Virus record (IMG/VR): IMGVR_UViG_3300045927_000073
Location: 1-41,543 of that record
DNA length: 41,543 nt
Source of the DNA: a virus
Direction: 5' to 3' (one strand)
Positions 16,673 through 23,507 of the stretch are shown here, piece by piece. The translations under genes and the position numbers were made by a program. Each line of letters opens with the position of its first letter. The first letter of the stretch is position 1. Under the pieces are notes generated by a model, which was given only the letters and a program-made list of their open reading frames with translations, was not told the origin of the DNA and did no database searches.

Positions 16673-16774
16673 GTCGCGCTTGCCGACAAGGTAGGTCGGA
16701 ACAAGTTTGGTATCAGCGTCGATGGCAACAAAGGTCCATTGGTCTCCGATTCGCGATTGATCTTCGCCCTTGCT
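16673..16774 (-). pseudogene. Transposase fragment (DDE type, IS1-like)
   Basis: On the minus strand about 34 residues read as a transposase piece: GDQWTFVAIDADTKLVP and YLVGKRD, the segment around the first catalytic Asp of IS1-related DDE transposases common in proteobacteria. There are no flanking transposase parts and no visible terminal inverted repeats, so this is a relic. It lies immediately upstream of, and opposite to, a lipoprotein gene that has lost its signal peptide, which suggests the insertion or its decay truncated that gene. Confidence 0.6.
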
Positions 16775-16793
16775 CACGTGACGCTGTTGCGCG

Positions 16794-16934
16794 GTGATGC
16801 TCATTGCCGGGTGCGCGATGACCGTGATCGAGGGCGACTGCACGATCACGCGGGAGATCAAGGCCGTCTACCACTGCGAGCCGTCAGGCTCGCTCAAGCA
16901 CCAGCGCGTCGCGCCGCCCCAGGGCGAACCCTGA
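16794..16934 (+). pseudogene. 5'-truncated small lipoprotein gene (family copy 2)
   Basis: A frame of at most 46 codons begins right after a stop and reads VMLIAGCAMTVIEGDC, i.e. a perfect lipobox (L-I-A-G-C) but only a few residues before it, too short for a signal peptide. The rest (IEGDC, HCEP, LKHQRVAPPQGEP) matches the protein at 11768-11977. The missing start coincides with the transposase fragment just upstream. It is probably dead, unless a transcript starts upstream with an alternative N-terminus. Confidence 0.6.
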
Positions 16935-17100
16935 TCAGGGCCGTCCAGGCGGGCCCAGGTGCGGGCCTCATGTCGAGCATGCGGCTGCACTAGCTCCTTG
17001 GTTCGCGCTTCATGCTCAGTTCCGGAGTGCAGCTCGATTTCCGCCAGCATCTTCTCGAATTGAGCCTTTGTCGGTTTCTTGGCCCATCACGTCTTTCACT

Positions 17101-17313
17101 CTACTCGCGTTCTCCAATTTCAGAGAACCGCTTCATCTCTTGCCGAAATATCTTCTGCGCTTCTTCTTTGGTGTCACCCGTGACTCCAACCGCCAGCGGC
17201 CAGCCCTCCGGGGTAAGCGCCAGCCAGCCCCCGCAACGTCGCTCTATCAAGAGCGGCTGAACCGCGAATAGCGCGTGATTTTCGCTCATATGGCGTTCCC
17301 AAAAGGAGTTCAT
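17101..17313 (-). CDS. Small hypothetical protein (HicB-like fold possible)
   Basis: A 70-residue ORF (alternative start at 17289). The core RRCGGWLALTPEGWPLAVGVTGDTKEEAQKIF resembles a widespread bacterial family of small proteins with a GW.A.sPe...iGV.G.T.eEA pattern that may have a HicB-like fold. No HicA-type toxin is adjacent. It lies divergent to the DUF5343 gene across an AT-rich 137-base interval. The start is preceded only by a weak GGGG. Confidence 0.55.
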   Translation of the reverse strand: MNSFWERHMSENHALFAVQPLLIERRCGGWLALTPEGWPLAVGVTGDTKEEAQKIFRQEMKRFSEIGERE

Positions 17314-17356
17314 GACCCCGCTACTTTAAATTTATTTAAACAACTAAATCAAGTAT

Positions 17357-17426
17357 TTGACTTGGTTCTGATACTCTTGGTACTTGCTAGAACCAAAAAC
17401 CAAGATATAATGCGCCCGTTACCAAG
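17357..17426 (+). promoter_or_regulatory. Promoter with an array of CTTGGT / ACCAAG half-sites
   Basis: Upstream of the DUF5343 gene: -35 TTGCTA (17384-17389), 16-base spacer, perfect -10 TATAAT (17406-17411). Half-sites CTTGGT at 17361-17366 and 17376-17381 and the inverse ACCAAG at 17399-17404 and 17421-17426 surround it; TTGGTTCT (17362-17369) and AGAACCAA (17389-17396) form an 8-bp inverted repeat. The arrangement suggests control by a dedicated regulator, distinct from the phage repressor. Confidence 0.65.
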
Positions 17427-17450
17427 AGACGAACCATGATGGAGTAGTGG

Positions 17451-18161
17451 ATGGCGCTCACCTCCAACGGCAATGCCCCTTACACGCCAGCGGCAACGCT
17501 GGTGAACTTGGTCAAGCGGTTCCGCGATAAGGGTCTCTCATTTCCCGTCACCGTAGACGTTCTAGTTCGTGCGGGCGTTCCCGAAAGCCTCGGAACGCGC
17601 ACGCTGCAATCGCTTCAATTGCTCGAACTTATCGACGAGGCGGGCAATGCTACCGAGACCTTGAAGCGGATTCGTGAGGCCCCCGAGAAGGATTACAAAG
17701 CGACCCTCGCGGCGTGGCTCAAGCGCGTGTACGCCGAGGTCTTTAAGTTCGCTGATCCTGGCGCAGAGGATGAGACGGAAGTGCGCGACGCATTCCGTAC
17801 GTTCGTCCCCCACGCGCAGCAGGACCGCATGGTAAAGCTATTCATGGCGCTATGCGCCGAGGCGGGATTAGCCCCCGAAAGCAAGAAGGCGGAGGCAAAG
17901 CCGCGCGTCCGGATAGCAGCAACGCCGTCGTCGGCATCGACGCAGAGCCCGCGCGTGGTCGTCCGTAAGACGGCCCAGACCCCACACTCGGAAGTGTTGC
18001 GCCCCGGGTCGCTGCCGCCGGAGCTGGCTGGCCTGATGGCCCGCCTGCCGCAGAACGGCTGGACCCAGCCCACTCGTGACCGGTTCCTGAAAACCTTCGA
18101 ATCCGTCTTGGATTACGTCATCCCGGTCGTGGAGAAGCAGCCGGAGGAGAACACTCAATAA
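17451..18161 (+). CDS. DUF5343 family protein
   Basis: A 236-residue soluble protein. The N-terminal about 140 residues fit the DUF5343 pattern as I know it: TPAATLVNLVKRFRDKGL...LVRAGVPES...TLQSLQLLELID, a winged-helix-like unit, then helical WLKRVYAEVFKF and DAFRTFVPHAQQDRMVKLFMALCAEAG. A Ser/Thr/Pro-rich linker (about 150-185) leads to a short C-terminal helical domain. Molecular function of the family is not established to my knowledge; its members often lie in variable islands. It has its own promoter, is followed after 7 bases by the tRNA-like gene and then by the methyltransferase-nuclease gene. ATG is preceded by GGAG at seven bases. Confidence 0.8.
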   Translation: MALTSNGNAPYTPAATLVNLVKRFRDKGLSFPVTVDVLVRAGVPESLGTRTLQSLQLLELIDEAGNATETLKRIREAPEKDYKATLAAWLKRVYAEVFKFADPGAEDETEVRDAFRTFVPHAQQDRMVKLFMALCAEAGLAPESKKAEAKPRVRIAATPSSASTQSPRVVVRKTAQTPHSEVLRPGSLPPELAGLMARLPQNGWTQPTRDRFLKTFESVLDYVIPVVEKQPEENTQ

Positions 18162-18168
18162 CGACTAC

Positions 18169-18285
18169 GACGGGGTGGCAGATTGGGAATGCAGCGGCCT
18201 GCAAAGCCGCGTTGCGCCTCTCGGTTCACAGTTGCCGCTGGGCTCCGATGCGCAAGAAGTTGGTTCGATTCCAACCCCCGTCTCC
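18169..18285 (+). tRNA. tRNA-Cys(GCA)-like gene with a 44-nt hairpin inserted in the variable loop
   Basis: Acceptor 18169-18175 GACGGGG pairs fully with 18276-18282 CCCCGTC; position 73 is T (18283), the cysteine-tRNA identity base, followed by CC but not CCA. D-stem GCA/TGC (18178-18180, 18190-18192) with a GGG-containing loop; a G-A 13-22 mismatch. Anticodon stem GCGGC/GCCGC perfect, loop CTGCAAA giving anticodon GCA (18201-18203). T-arm GTTGG-TTCGATT-CCAAC (18259-18275) perfect. Between anticodon arm and T-arm are 48 bases where 4-5 are usual: G, a hairpin TTGCGC (18212-18217) / GCGCAA (18250-18255) with inner TCGG/CCGA, then GAA. Without the hairpin the variable loop would be a normal 4 bases. 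A normal tRNA scan may miss it. Confidence 0.72.
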
Positions 18286-18375
18286 TTCTTCCAGTATACC
18301 GCATCATCACCTTGACCATCTCTACGCGGCGGCCTTGATCTGGGCGCGGATCACCAATTCATCGTAGGGGGGGCA

Positions 18376-19989
18376 GTGAACTCACTATATTTCGGCGACA
18401 ACCTAGAAGTTCTGCGGGAGTCCATCAAGGACGAATCGGTGGACCTCATCTACCTAGACCCGCCATTCAACAGCAACGCTACCTACAACGTTCTTTTTAA
18501 GACACCGAAAGGTCATCGGTCAGACGCGCAAATCGAAGCGTTCGATGACACTTGGCACTGGGGTGAACATGCTGAGGCGGTTTTCGCCGACCTCATGCAG
18601 CAGTCAAATACCGACGTGGCAGAAGTCACTCGTGCGCTAAGGTCTGTTCTTGGTGAAAACGACATGATGGCGTATCTCGCCATGATGGCCAGCCGGTTGT
18701 TAGAACTGCATCGAGTGTTAAGGTCAACCGGAAGCCTTTACCTGCATTGCGATCCCACGGCAAGCCATTACCTCAAGATCGTGCTCGACCAAGTGTTCGG
18801 CGCAGATAATTTTCAGAATGAGATTATCTGGAAACGCACAAGTGCGCACAGCAGCGCCAAGCGTTACGGCCCGGTTCACGACACTATTTTGTTCTATTCG
18901 AAGACGCCAGATTATCGGTGGATACCGTCATTTACCGCTTATGACTCCCAGTACTTGGAGATGTTTTTTGACCAAACCGACGCTGATGGAAGGCGCTGGA
19001 AACGAATGGACCTGACGGGAGCAGGGACGCGCAACGGCGAGACTGGCCTGGTATGGCGAGGAATAGATGTTACGGCGAAAGGTCGGCATTGGGCTCATCC
19101 GCCTCGCGTGCTTGAAGAGATGGATGCCAATGGCAGAATTCATTGGCCTCAGAAAGAGGCCGGGATGCCACGTCTAAAGCAATATCCAGAAGACCTTCGC
19201 GGCGTTCCGCTGCAAGACATCTTTGCGGACATCCGTCCAATGCACAACTTGTCTGACGAGCGACTCGGGTATCCAACGCAGAAGCCACTCGCCTTGCTTG
19301 AACGAATCATCGCTGCATCGTCCAAGGAAGACGATACAGTACTTGACCCTTTTTGCGGATGCGGCACTGCCGTTCACGCAGCCGAAAAGCTCAAACGCCA
19401 GTGGATCGGTATTGATGTCACCCATCTCGCTATTTCTCTCATTGAGAAACGTCTGCGCGACGCATTCCCAGGCATCGCCTTTGATGTCCACGGCACGCCA
19501 AAAGATTTTGGCGGGGCAAGAAACCTTGCCGAGCGTGACAAATACCAATTCCAATGGTGGGCATGCTCGCTGGTCAACGCGCAACCATTCCGCGGAAAGA
19601 AAAAGGGAGCTGATAGCGGTATAGATGGCCTTATCTATTTTCAGGATGACGACAAGTCACCGAAAAAGATCGTGGTCAGCGTGAAGGGGGGCGATAACGT
19701 CGGCGTAGCGATGCTGCGCGATTTCGCCCATGTGATTGACCGCGAAAAGGCTGCAATGGGTCTCTTTGTGACGCTAACAGAGCCGACAAAGAACATGACG
19801 AGGGAAGGCGTCGGGACCGGTTATTACACTTCGCCGTTAAGCGGCGCCAAGTTCCCAAAGCTCCAGGTGCTGACAGTCGAGGGATTGCTAGCCGGGACCG
19901 AGCAAGCCCGTTATCCCCGCATGGACGCTGGCGGGCTGACGTTCAAGAAGGCCAAAGAGAACGAACCGGAGCAGAAAAAACTCTTGTAA
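18376..19989 (+). CDS. DNA N6-adenine methyltransferase fused to Mrr-like nuclease domain
   Basis: A 537-residue fusion. The N-terminal about 370 residues form a beta-class amino-methyltransferase: motif IV DPPF at 28-31 precedes the SAM motif DPFCGCGTA at 324-332, with the recognition domain between. The C-terminal about 150 residues look like a PD-(D/E)XK domain of the Mrr type: DSGIDG at 413-418 and IVVSVKGG with Lys 437; the usual Glu/Gln of (E/Q)xK is Ser here, so nuclease activity is uncertain. A single-chain restriction-modification enzyme or a phage protection methylase with a regulatory domain are both possible. GTG start at 18376 follows a G-rich run. GC content is lower than in the structural genes, suggesting transfer. 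Confidence 0.85.
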   Translation: MNSLYFGDNLEVLRESIKDESVDLIYLDPPFNSNATYNVLFKTPKGHRSDAQIEAFDDTWHWGEHAEAVFADLMQQSNTDVAEVTRALRSVLGENDMMAYLAMMASRLLELHRVLRSTGSLYLHCDPTASHYLKIVLDQVFGADNFQNEIIWKRTSAHSSAKRYGPVHDTILFYSKTPDYRWIPSFTAYDSQYLEMFFDQTDADGRRWKRMDLTGAGTRNGETGLVWRGIDVTAKGRHWAHPPRVLEEMDANGRIHWPQKEAGMPRLKQYPEDLRGVPLQDIFADIRPMHNLSDERLGYPTQKPLALLERIIAASSKEDDTVLDPFCGCGTAVHAAEKLKRQWIGIDVTHLAISLIEKRLRDAFPGIAFDVHGTPKDFGGARNLAERDKYQFQWWACSLVNAQPFRGKKKGADSGIDGLIYFQDDDKSPKKIVVSVKGGDNVGVAMLRDFAHVIDREKAAMGLFVTLTEPTKNMTREGVGTGYYTSPLSGAKFPKLQVLTVEGLLAGTEQARYPRMDAGGLTFKKAKENEPEQKKLL

Positions 19990-20142
19990 CAGAGGTTATC
20001 TCAAACTGTACCAGCACCCAAACGCGGGCCGCCGATTTGATCCTCCTACGCAGCGGCCCCACCGGCCCGCGCCGCCGGTCAGTCAGGAGGGGCTAGGCGG
20101 GGAAGGGGAAGGAGAGCTCGGGAGAAGCGCGCCTGGCTGCGA

Positions 20143-20946
20143 CTAACAGAGGTCCGGTTCTATGCGTTCGTGAACCGCGATCACCTTGTATGCAGCGGGC
20201 TTGTTTCGGACTGTCTCCACGATCACATCGACGACGTAGGCGTACCGGAAGGGGTTCGCGTCGTCCAGAACCATCCTCGATTTGATGGCGTCCGTCGCGC
20301 ACAGCACCTTCACGGCTCGCGGATGGATCGACTCGATGATTCCCTTGTCGCCCACTGCACTGTTGGGATCGTTGCGGGCCTGATACCAGTAGAGGACCAC
20401 TTGTTCATGCATGCGCGACACCGGCTCACGCAGCTCCTCGATCTTTCTGCGCGCCGTGTTCTGTGCGGCATTTGCCTCGGTGGAGTTCAATGTGAGGTAA
20501 ACCGGACCGTTGATCGTTCCAATGTTAACCTGCGACCCGCTGTCCTTCGCTATGGGCTCAACGAAACTAGACAGGTTTTCGTATGACGTCCTATCCAACT
20601 CCGGCTCGGCGCTGGATTTTCCGGACAGGAATTCATAAGCATCTACCAGGTGCTTTGCGAAACTCCAAACGGCGTCTGCGTACGAAACGCCCTGAAGCAA
20701 GTGTGGGGATATGGCGATTACGTCGGCAATGATGCTCCCGGTGCGCATCTCCTTGACGTAAAGCCGAACATCAGCGGCTGCGGCTTCCGGATCGTTCGTC
20801 TCGAGGGTACGCTTGAATTCGTCTGCGAAGCTGAGGAAGGACCGAGTAAGATCCGTCAGCTCGACGGGTTTGGTGTTCTTGATCTCGATGGTGAGAGCCG
20901 CCCCTGTCGGGGGAGACCGATCTACCGCGCGCAAGCGATCAGGCAT
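20143..20946 (-). CDS. Hypothetical moron protein
   Basis: A 267-residue protein in the accessory region, transcribed opposite to the methyltransferase. No membrane segment or signal peptide. The N-terminal part (LTIEIKNTKPVELTDLTRSFLSFADEF) looks conserved and is followed by an alpha/beta segment, a Gly/Asn-rich strand region (VNIGTINGPVYLTLN) and a C-terminal beta domain (KVLCATDAIKSRMVLDDANPF..YVVDVIVET). I do not recognise the family. Its location between PL and the repressor is where lambda has rex-type exclusion genes, so expression in the lysogen is plausible but unproven. Confidence 0.75.
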   Translation of the reverse strand: MPDRLRAVDRSPPTGAALTIEIKNTKPVELTDLTRSFLSFADEFKRTLETNDPEAAAADVRLYVKEMRTGSIIADVIAISPHLLQGVSYADAVWSFAKHLVDAYEFLSGKSSAEPELDRTSYENLSSFVEPIAKDSGSQVNIGTINGPVYLTLNSTEANAAQNTARRKIEELREPVSRMHEQVVLYWYQARNDPNSAVGDKGIIESIHPRAVKVLCATDAIKSRMVLDDANPFRYAYVVDVIVETVRNKPAAYKVIAVHERIEPDLC

Positions 20947-21050
20947 TGCGCATTATAAGTGGAGTGCCAACCCGCGCTGAGTTCGACCGGGGCGCTCATC
21001 CGAGGCGCGCTGACGAAGGCCTGGCGCTGAGGTTTCACATGGAACTGGGC

Positions 21051-21089
21051 GCCTACACTAGACAGGGGGCTGTCTCGCAAGCTGTCCCG
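21051..21089. repeat. Hairpin repeat A, copy 1
   Basis: About 39 bases beginning GCCTACACTAGACAG and containing the perfect hairpin GACAG-GGGG-CTGTC. The same element occurs at 22625-22663, where flanks are in direct orientation but the 14-base hairpin core is the reverse complement (GACAG-CCCC-CTGTC). The two copies bracket the gene cassettes between 21.1 and 22.6 kb. Confidence 0.8.
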
Positions 21090-21091
21090 GT

Positions 21092-21113
21092 GGCTCATCA
21101 GGTGAGCCTGCCG
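21092..21113. repeat. Hairpin repeat B, copy 1
   Basis: GGCTCA-TCAGG-TGAGCC followed by TGCCG. A second copy at 21832-21853 (GGCTCA-TCCGG-TGGGCC, TGCCG) keeps the stem through a G-T pair. The two copies bracket the two-gene cassette 21193-21825. Confidence 0.7.
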
Positions 21114-21192
21114 CGTTGCGCCGTGAATACCGGAGCCCTGACGGGTGGTGTGCTATCTTAGGCGGCCAAAATGCTCCCCGAGCAGGACGCCC

Positions 21193-21474
21193 ATGCCGGA
21201 CAAAGACGGGAAGTTAACTCCGGAGGACCGGCAAAAAGTAATAGAGTGGATGGGGGCTCATGGCAAGGGCGATCCCCGCTGTCCGATATGCCTCAGCGAG
21301 AAGTGGATGATTGCCGAATTCCTGGTTCAGCCAATGACAATTGGGGGTAATCATTCGCTGCAGTTGGGTGGCGGTGGCCTTCCCAACATTGTGCTGATTT
21401 CCGACCCGTGCGGCTACACGCGTTATTTGAATGCGGTATTGGTGGGGCTGGTCGAGGGCGGAAAGAAAGATTAG
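21193..21474 (+). CDS. Small zinc-ribbon-type protein, first gene of a two-gene cassette
   Basis: A 93-residue protein. ATG at 21193 is chosen over the upstream extension because MPDKDGKLTPED is a typical start and the preceding frame reads through the repeat. Features: RCPICLSEKWMIAEFLVQP near residue 29 and SDPCGYTRYLNAVLVGL near 73, so a C-x2-C pair plus a later Cys in CGYT with a fold like small rubredoxin-like zinc ribbons. It is followed after three bases by a membrane coiled-coil gene; such pairs occur together in prophages of GC-rich proteobacteria (established from memory, not checked). Role unknown. Confidence 0.75.
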   Translation: MPDKDGKLTPEDRQKVIEWMGAHGKGDPRCPICLSEKWMIAEFLVQPMTIGGNHSLQLGGGGLPNIVLISDPCGYTRYLNAVLVGLVEGGKKD

Positions 21475-21477
21475 CCG

Positions 21478-21825
21478 GTGGCGGTCTACGATTTCCCGAG
21501 CAAGCGCGTGACAAGCGAACCGCCTGGCGGAGGTGACGGCATGGATACGCGCGTCACCAAGCTCGAAACCAAACTCGACACCATACTGCCGATGTTGGCG
21601 ACGAAGGCCGATGTATCGGACGCCAAGGCCGACATTATCAAATGGCTGGCAGGTGTCGCATTCGCTATCGTTGCAATCCTCGTTTCGGTTCTGGCGTTCA
21701 TGCTGAATAGGGCGGTTCCCCCACCAGCGGCCATGCAGCAGCCCGCGCCAGTGGTGGTTTATCCACAACCTCAGCAAGCGCCACAACCTGGGCCGCCCGA
21801 TTCAAGGCCCGCTCCGCGGCGGTGA
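21478..21825 (+). CDS. Small membrane protein with coiled coil and Pro-rich tail
   Basis: A 115-residue protein starting at GTG 21478, three bases after the preceding stop. Residues about 22-52 form a short coiled coil (MDTRVTKLETKLDTILPMLATKADVSD), 54-75 a transmembrane helix (LAGVAFAIVAILVSVLAFML), and the remainder is Pro/Gln/Ala-rich, probably exposed. The layout resembles Bdr- or XhlA-like phage membrane proteins. It could act in the envelope with its zinc-ribbon partner, e.g. in exclusion; that is inference. Confidence 0.75.
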   Translation: MAVYDFPSKRVTSEPPGGGDGMDTRVTKLETKLDTILPMLATKADVSDAKADIIKWLAGVAFAIVAILVSVLAFMLNRAVPPPAAMQQPAPVVVYPQPQQAPQPGPPDSRPAPRR

Positions 21826-21831
21826 TCGAGC

Positions 21832-21853
21832 GGCTCATCCGGTGGGCCTGCCG
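21832..21853. repeat. Hairpin repeat B, copy 2
   Basis: Second copy of the element at 21092-21113, placed seven bases after the stop of the membrane-protein gene. Stem GGCTCA/TGGGCC with one G-T pair, loop TCCGG. It may serve as a terminator-like boundary of the cassette although no T tract follows. Confidence 0.65.
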
Positions 21854-21921
21854 GCCGAGCAGGCAGCGGGCGCACCAGCGGTAAGCGACCGGCGTAGCAC
21901 CCGGCGCACACCCTCACCATT

Positions 21922-22404
21922 TCAGATGTCCTTCTTCGTCTGCTTGGCTTTTTCAAGATCTTCGGCCAGCGACCTCCGCGAGAGTAGGGAGAGGCCGGAG
22001 GTGTTGATGTCACCGACGAAGCGTGTGAGTTGAAGAACCGACGAACTGTCCCCCATAGTGCATTCAACCTGACTGAACTGAGCCCCCATGGCGTTACCAA
22101 CCTTGCTGTCCACGCACTTCAAGTTGGGGTACTTGCTCTTGACCGCGTCGAGGACAGTGGCGAAAGAGTCTGGATTGAAGAAGAACATCAATTGATCGAG
22201 TCTATCTTCGTGGTACTTTGGAAGCACTGACACGGAAGGGTACTTCGACGGAACGCCCGCCACAGTGAAGCCCTTCCATGTTGGAAACAAATCTTGGACT
22301 TCTGCTTTGGTCATGCCAACGCTGAGACCCTTGATCTCAACGGACTGAGAAAAAGCCGGGGCGGCGAACCCGAGAAGTAGTGCCATTGCGATAAGGCGTT
22401 TCAT
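21922..22404 (-). CDS. Secreted (periplasmic) moron protein
   Basis: A 160-residue protein with a clear signal peptide (MKRLIAMALLLGFAAPAFSQ, cleavage after AFS). ATG 22404 has an excellent AAGGAG at proper distance; the longer upstream frame is discarded. The mature part begins VEIKGLSVGMTKAEVQDLFPTW, a GM.kaEV motif seen in small envelope proteins with SmpA/BamE-like folds. Two Cys (in NLKCVDSK and VECTMG) could form a disulfide. Likely made in the lysogen to alter the host envelope; inferred from location and signal peptide. Confidence 0.78.
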   Translation of the reverse strand: MKRLIAMALLLGFAAPAFSQSVEIKGLSVGMTKAEVQDLFPTWKGFTVAGVPSKYPSVSVLPKYHEDRLDQLMFFFNPDSFATVLDAVKSKYPNLKCVDSKVGNAMGAQFSQVECTMGDSSSVLQLTRFVGDINTSGLSLLSRRSLAEDLEKAKQTKKDI

Positions 22405-22464
22405 GTTGGTCTCCTTTGTGACGGCACCATTGCCGACTCGGGGACTATATGGGGCAGCGAGCCA

Positions 22465-22623
22465 GTGCGCTTTCCCTCCCGCGCCATTCGGTTGACCGGG
22501 GGCGCCACTGAGCCGCGAAGTTCGCACTGCGCATGGGGGCAAAGGACGCCGGTGACGCAGCCCGTACAGGACGCCCAGAACCTGCAGCATAAGCGCATCG
22601 CACGGCCGCAGGCCGAACCCTAG
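22465..22623 (+). pseudogene. Degenerate small lipoprotein-like ORF (family copy 3)
   Basis: A 52-codon frame from GTG 22465 ending QHKRIARPQAEP, matching the C-terminal signature of the proteins at 11768-11977 and 16794-16934. The region that should be a lipobox reads L-T-G-G, so the lipid-anchoring Cys is missing, and no hydrophobic signal segment precedes it. It lies between the secreted moron and hairpin repeat A copy 2. Probably a decayed copy. Confidence 0.45.
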
Positions 22624-22624
22624 A

Positions 22625-22663
22625 TGCCTACACTAGACAGCCCCCTGTCCCGCAAGCTGTCCC
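22625..22663. repeat. Hairpin repeat A, copy 2
   Basis: Second copy of the 21051-21089 element, starting right after the degenerate ORF. Flanks are direct repeats, but the hairpin core is GACAG-CCCC-CTGTC, the reverse complement of copy 1. Confidence 0.8.
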
Positions 22664-22740
22664 AGGGCCGCCCTACTTGCGCTTGAAGTCGGCGACTAGC
22701 GCCGCCTTCACTGCGTCCAGCGCAGAGTCAACCGGCGGCA

Positions 22741-23244
22741 CTACTTGGCGTCTACGACTTCACACCGGGAGCTTTGCGCTTGGCTGTGAATGGTGCCCAT
22801 GGCGAAATCCTTGATCTTGATCTCACCCTTGGCGGGTATCGTCTCGTAGAGCGTCTTCACCGTTTCGCCCAATTGCGTCCCGCTCTTGGCGAATATCGGG
22901 CAACGGATCCGTATATCCTGCACCGCCTGGTCGTTGTTGTTGGTGAGCTTACCGCTGATGAACATCACGGTGTCGAAACCGCCTTTGCGCCAACTCGTGA
23001 TCTCGATCTTCACGCTGTCGGCGAGGCGCACCGGAGGTGGCGGCGGCGCGCTGGCTGTTGTGTCCGTGCGCGGGCCTTTGGATCCGCCACCGCTGAACAT
23101 GCCGACGAAAACGGCGAGCACGATGAACCCTAACGCGACCAGAGCGCAACCGCTCGTGCGCACGACCTTCTTTCCGCAATGCGGGCAGGCGTCGGCGTCG
23201 GAGCTGATCTCCTTGCCGCATTCTTTGCACTTAGTGAGCGCCAT
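22741..23244 (-). CDS. Zinc-ribbon membrane protein with extracytoplasmic domain
   Basis: A 167-residue protein. Residues 6-24 form a zinc ribbon (C-x2-C...CPHC: KCKECGKEI, ACPHCGKK), 33-50 a transmembrane helix (ALVALGFIVLAVFVGMF), followed by a Pro-rich linker and a beta-sandwich-like domain (IEITSWRKGGFDTVMFISGKLTNNNDQAVQDIRI) resembling FxLYD-type domains. So the N-terminus is cytoplasmic and the C-terminal domain outside. It lies just downstream of the repressor on the same strand, the rexA/rexB-like position, and is probably co-transcribed with the repressor in the lysogen. Function unknown. Confidence 0.78.
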   Translation of the reverse strand: MALTKCKECGKEISSDADACPHCGKKVVRTSGCALVALGFIVLAVFVGMFSGGGSKGPRTDTTASAPPPPPVRLADSVKIEITSWRKGGFDTVMFISGKLTNNNDQAVQDIRIRCPIFAKSGTQLGETVKTLYETIPAKGEIKIKDFAMGTIHSQAQSSRCEVVDAK

Positions 23245-23246
23245 GC

Positions 23247-23507
23247 CTATTTATAGCCCTCACTACCAGGCGGAAACCCGAATGTGTGTTCCACGCGGGC
23301 ATTGAGAATGGGGTTAACGCGCCTTAGTTTGCCGATGCGCTTGATCGTCTTGGCAACGATCCTGCTCGCACCGAGCCGCCTACGTATTTGTCCTAGAACT
23401 TCCTCGCGCTGCGCCTCGTCGAGCTCGCGCAGGAGCTCCACTACCTTTCGCTCTTGCTGGCTGAGTTTCAAGCTTCCCCCCCTGGCTGGCGTTGTCGTCG
23501 TCAGCAA
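23247..23507 (-). CDS. Separated C-terminal part of the CI-like repressor (other frame)
   Basis: An 86-codon frame whose middle (LKLSQQERKVVELLRELDEAQREEVLGQIRRRL) has the helical pattern found at the C-terminus of small phage repressors. It overlaps the end of the repressor gene in the +1 frame. Removing one G from the G7 run (C7 at 23476-23482 on the plus strand) joins the two frames into a repressor of about 205 residues. So this is most likely not an independent gene; no ribosome binding site of quality precedes its ATG at 23507. Confidence 0.55.
   Translation of the reverse strand: MLTTTTPARGGSLKLSQQERKVVELLRELDEAQREEVLGQIRRRLGASRIVAKTIKRIGKLRRVNPILNARVEHTFGFPPGSEGYK

Noticed and set aside
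16868-17087. Minus-strand frame reading KKPTKAQFEKMLAEIELHSG, possibly a frameshifted small gene beginning at 17087
   Set aside because: An extra G near 17083 would have to be removed to give a start, and it overlaps the lipoprotein copy antisense; too little evidence, though it may be a relic.
19990-20142. Possible RNA gene or promoter between the methyltransferase and the next gene
   Set aside because: GC-rich convergent interval without a convincing hairpin-T tract, promoter or RNA fold; nothing could be supported.
20936-20951. AGGCATTGC half-site resembling the repressor operator at the start of the 20946 gene
   Set aside because: Only one half matches and it includes the ATG of the gene; no promoter elements like those of PL/PR around it.
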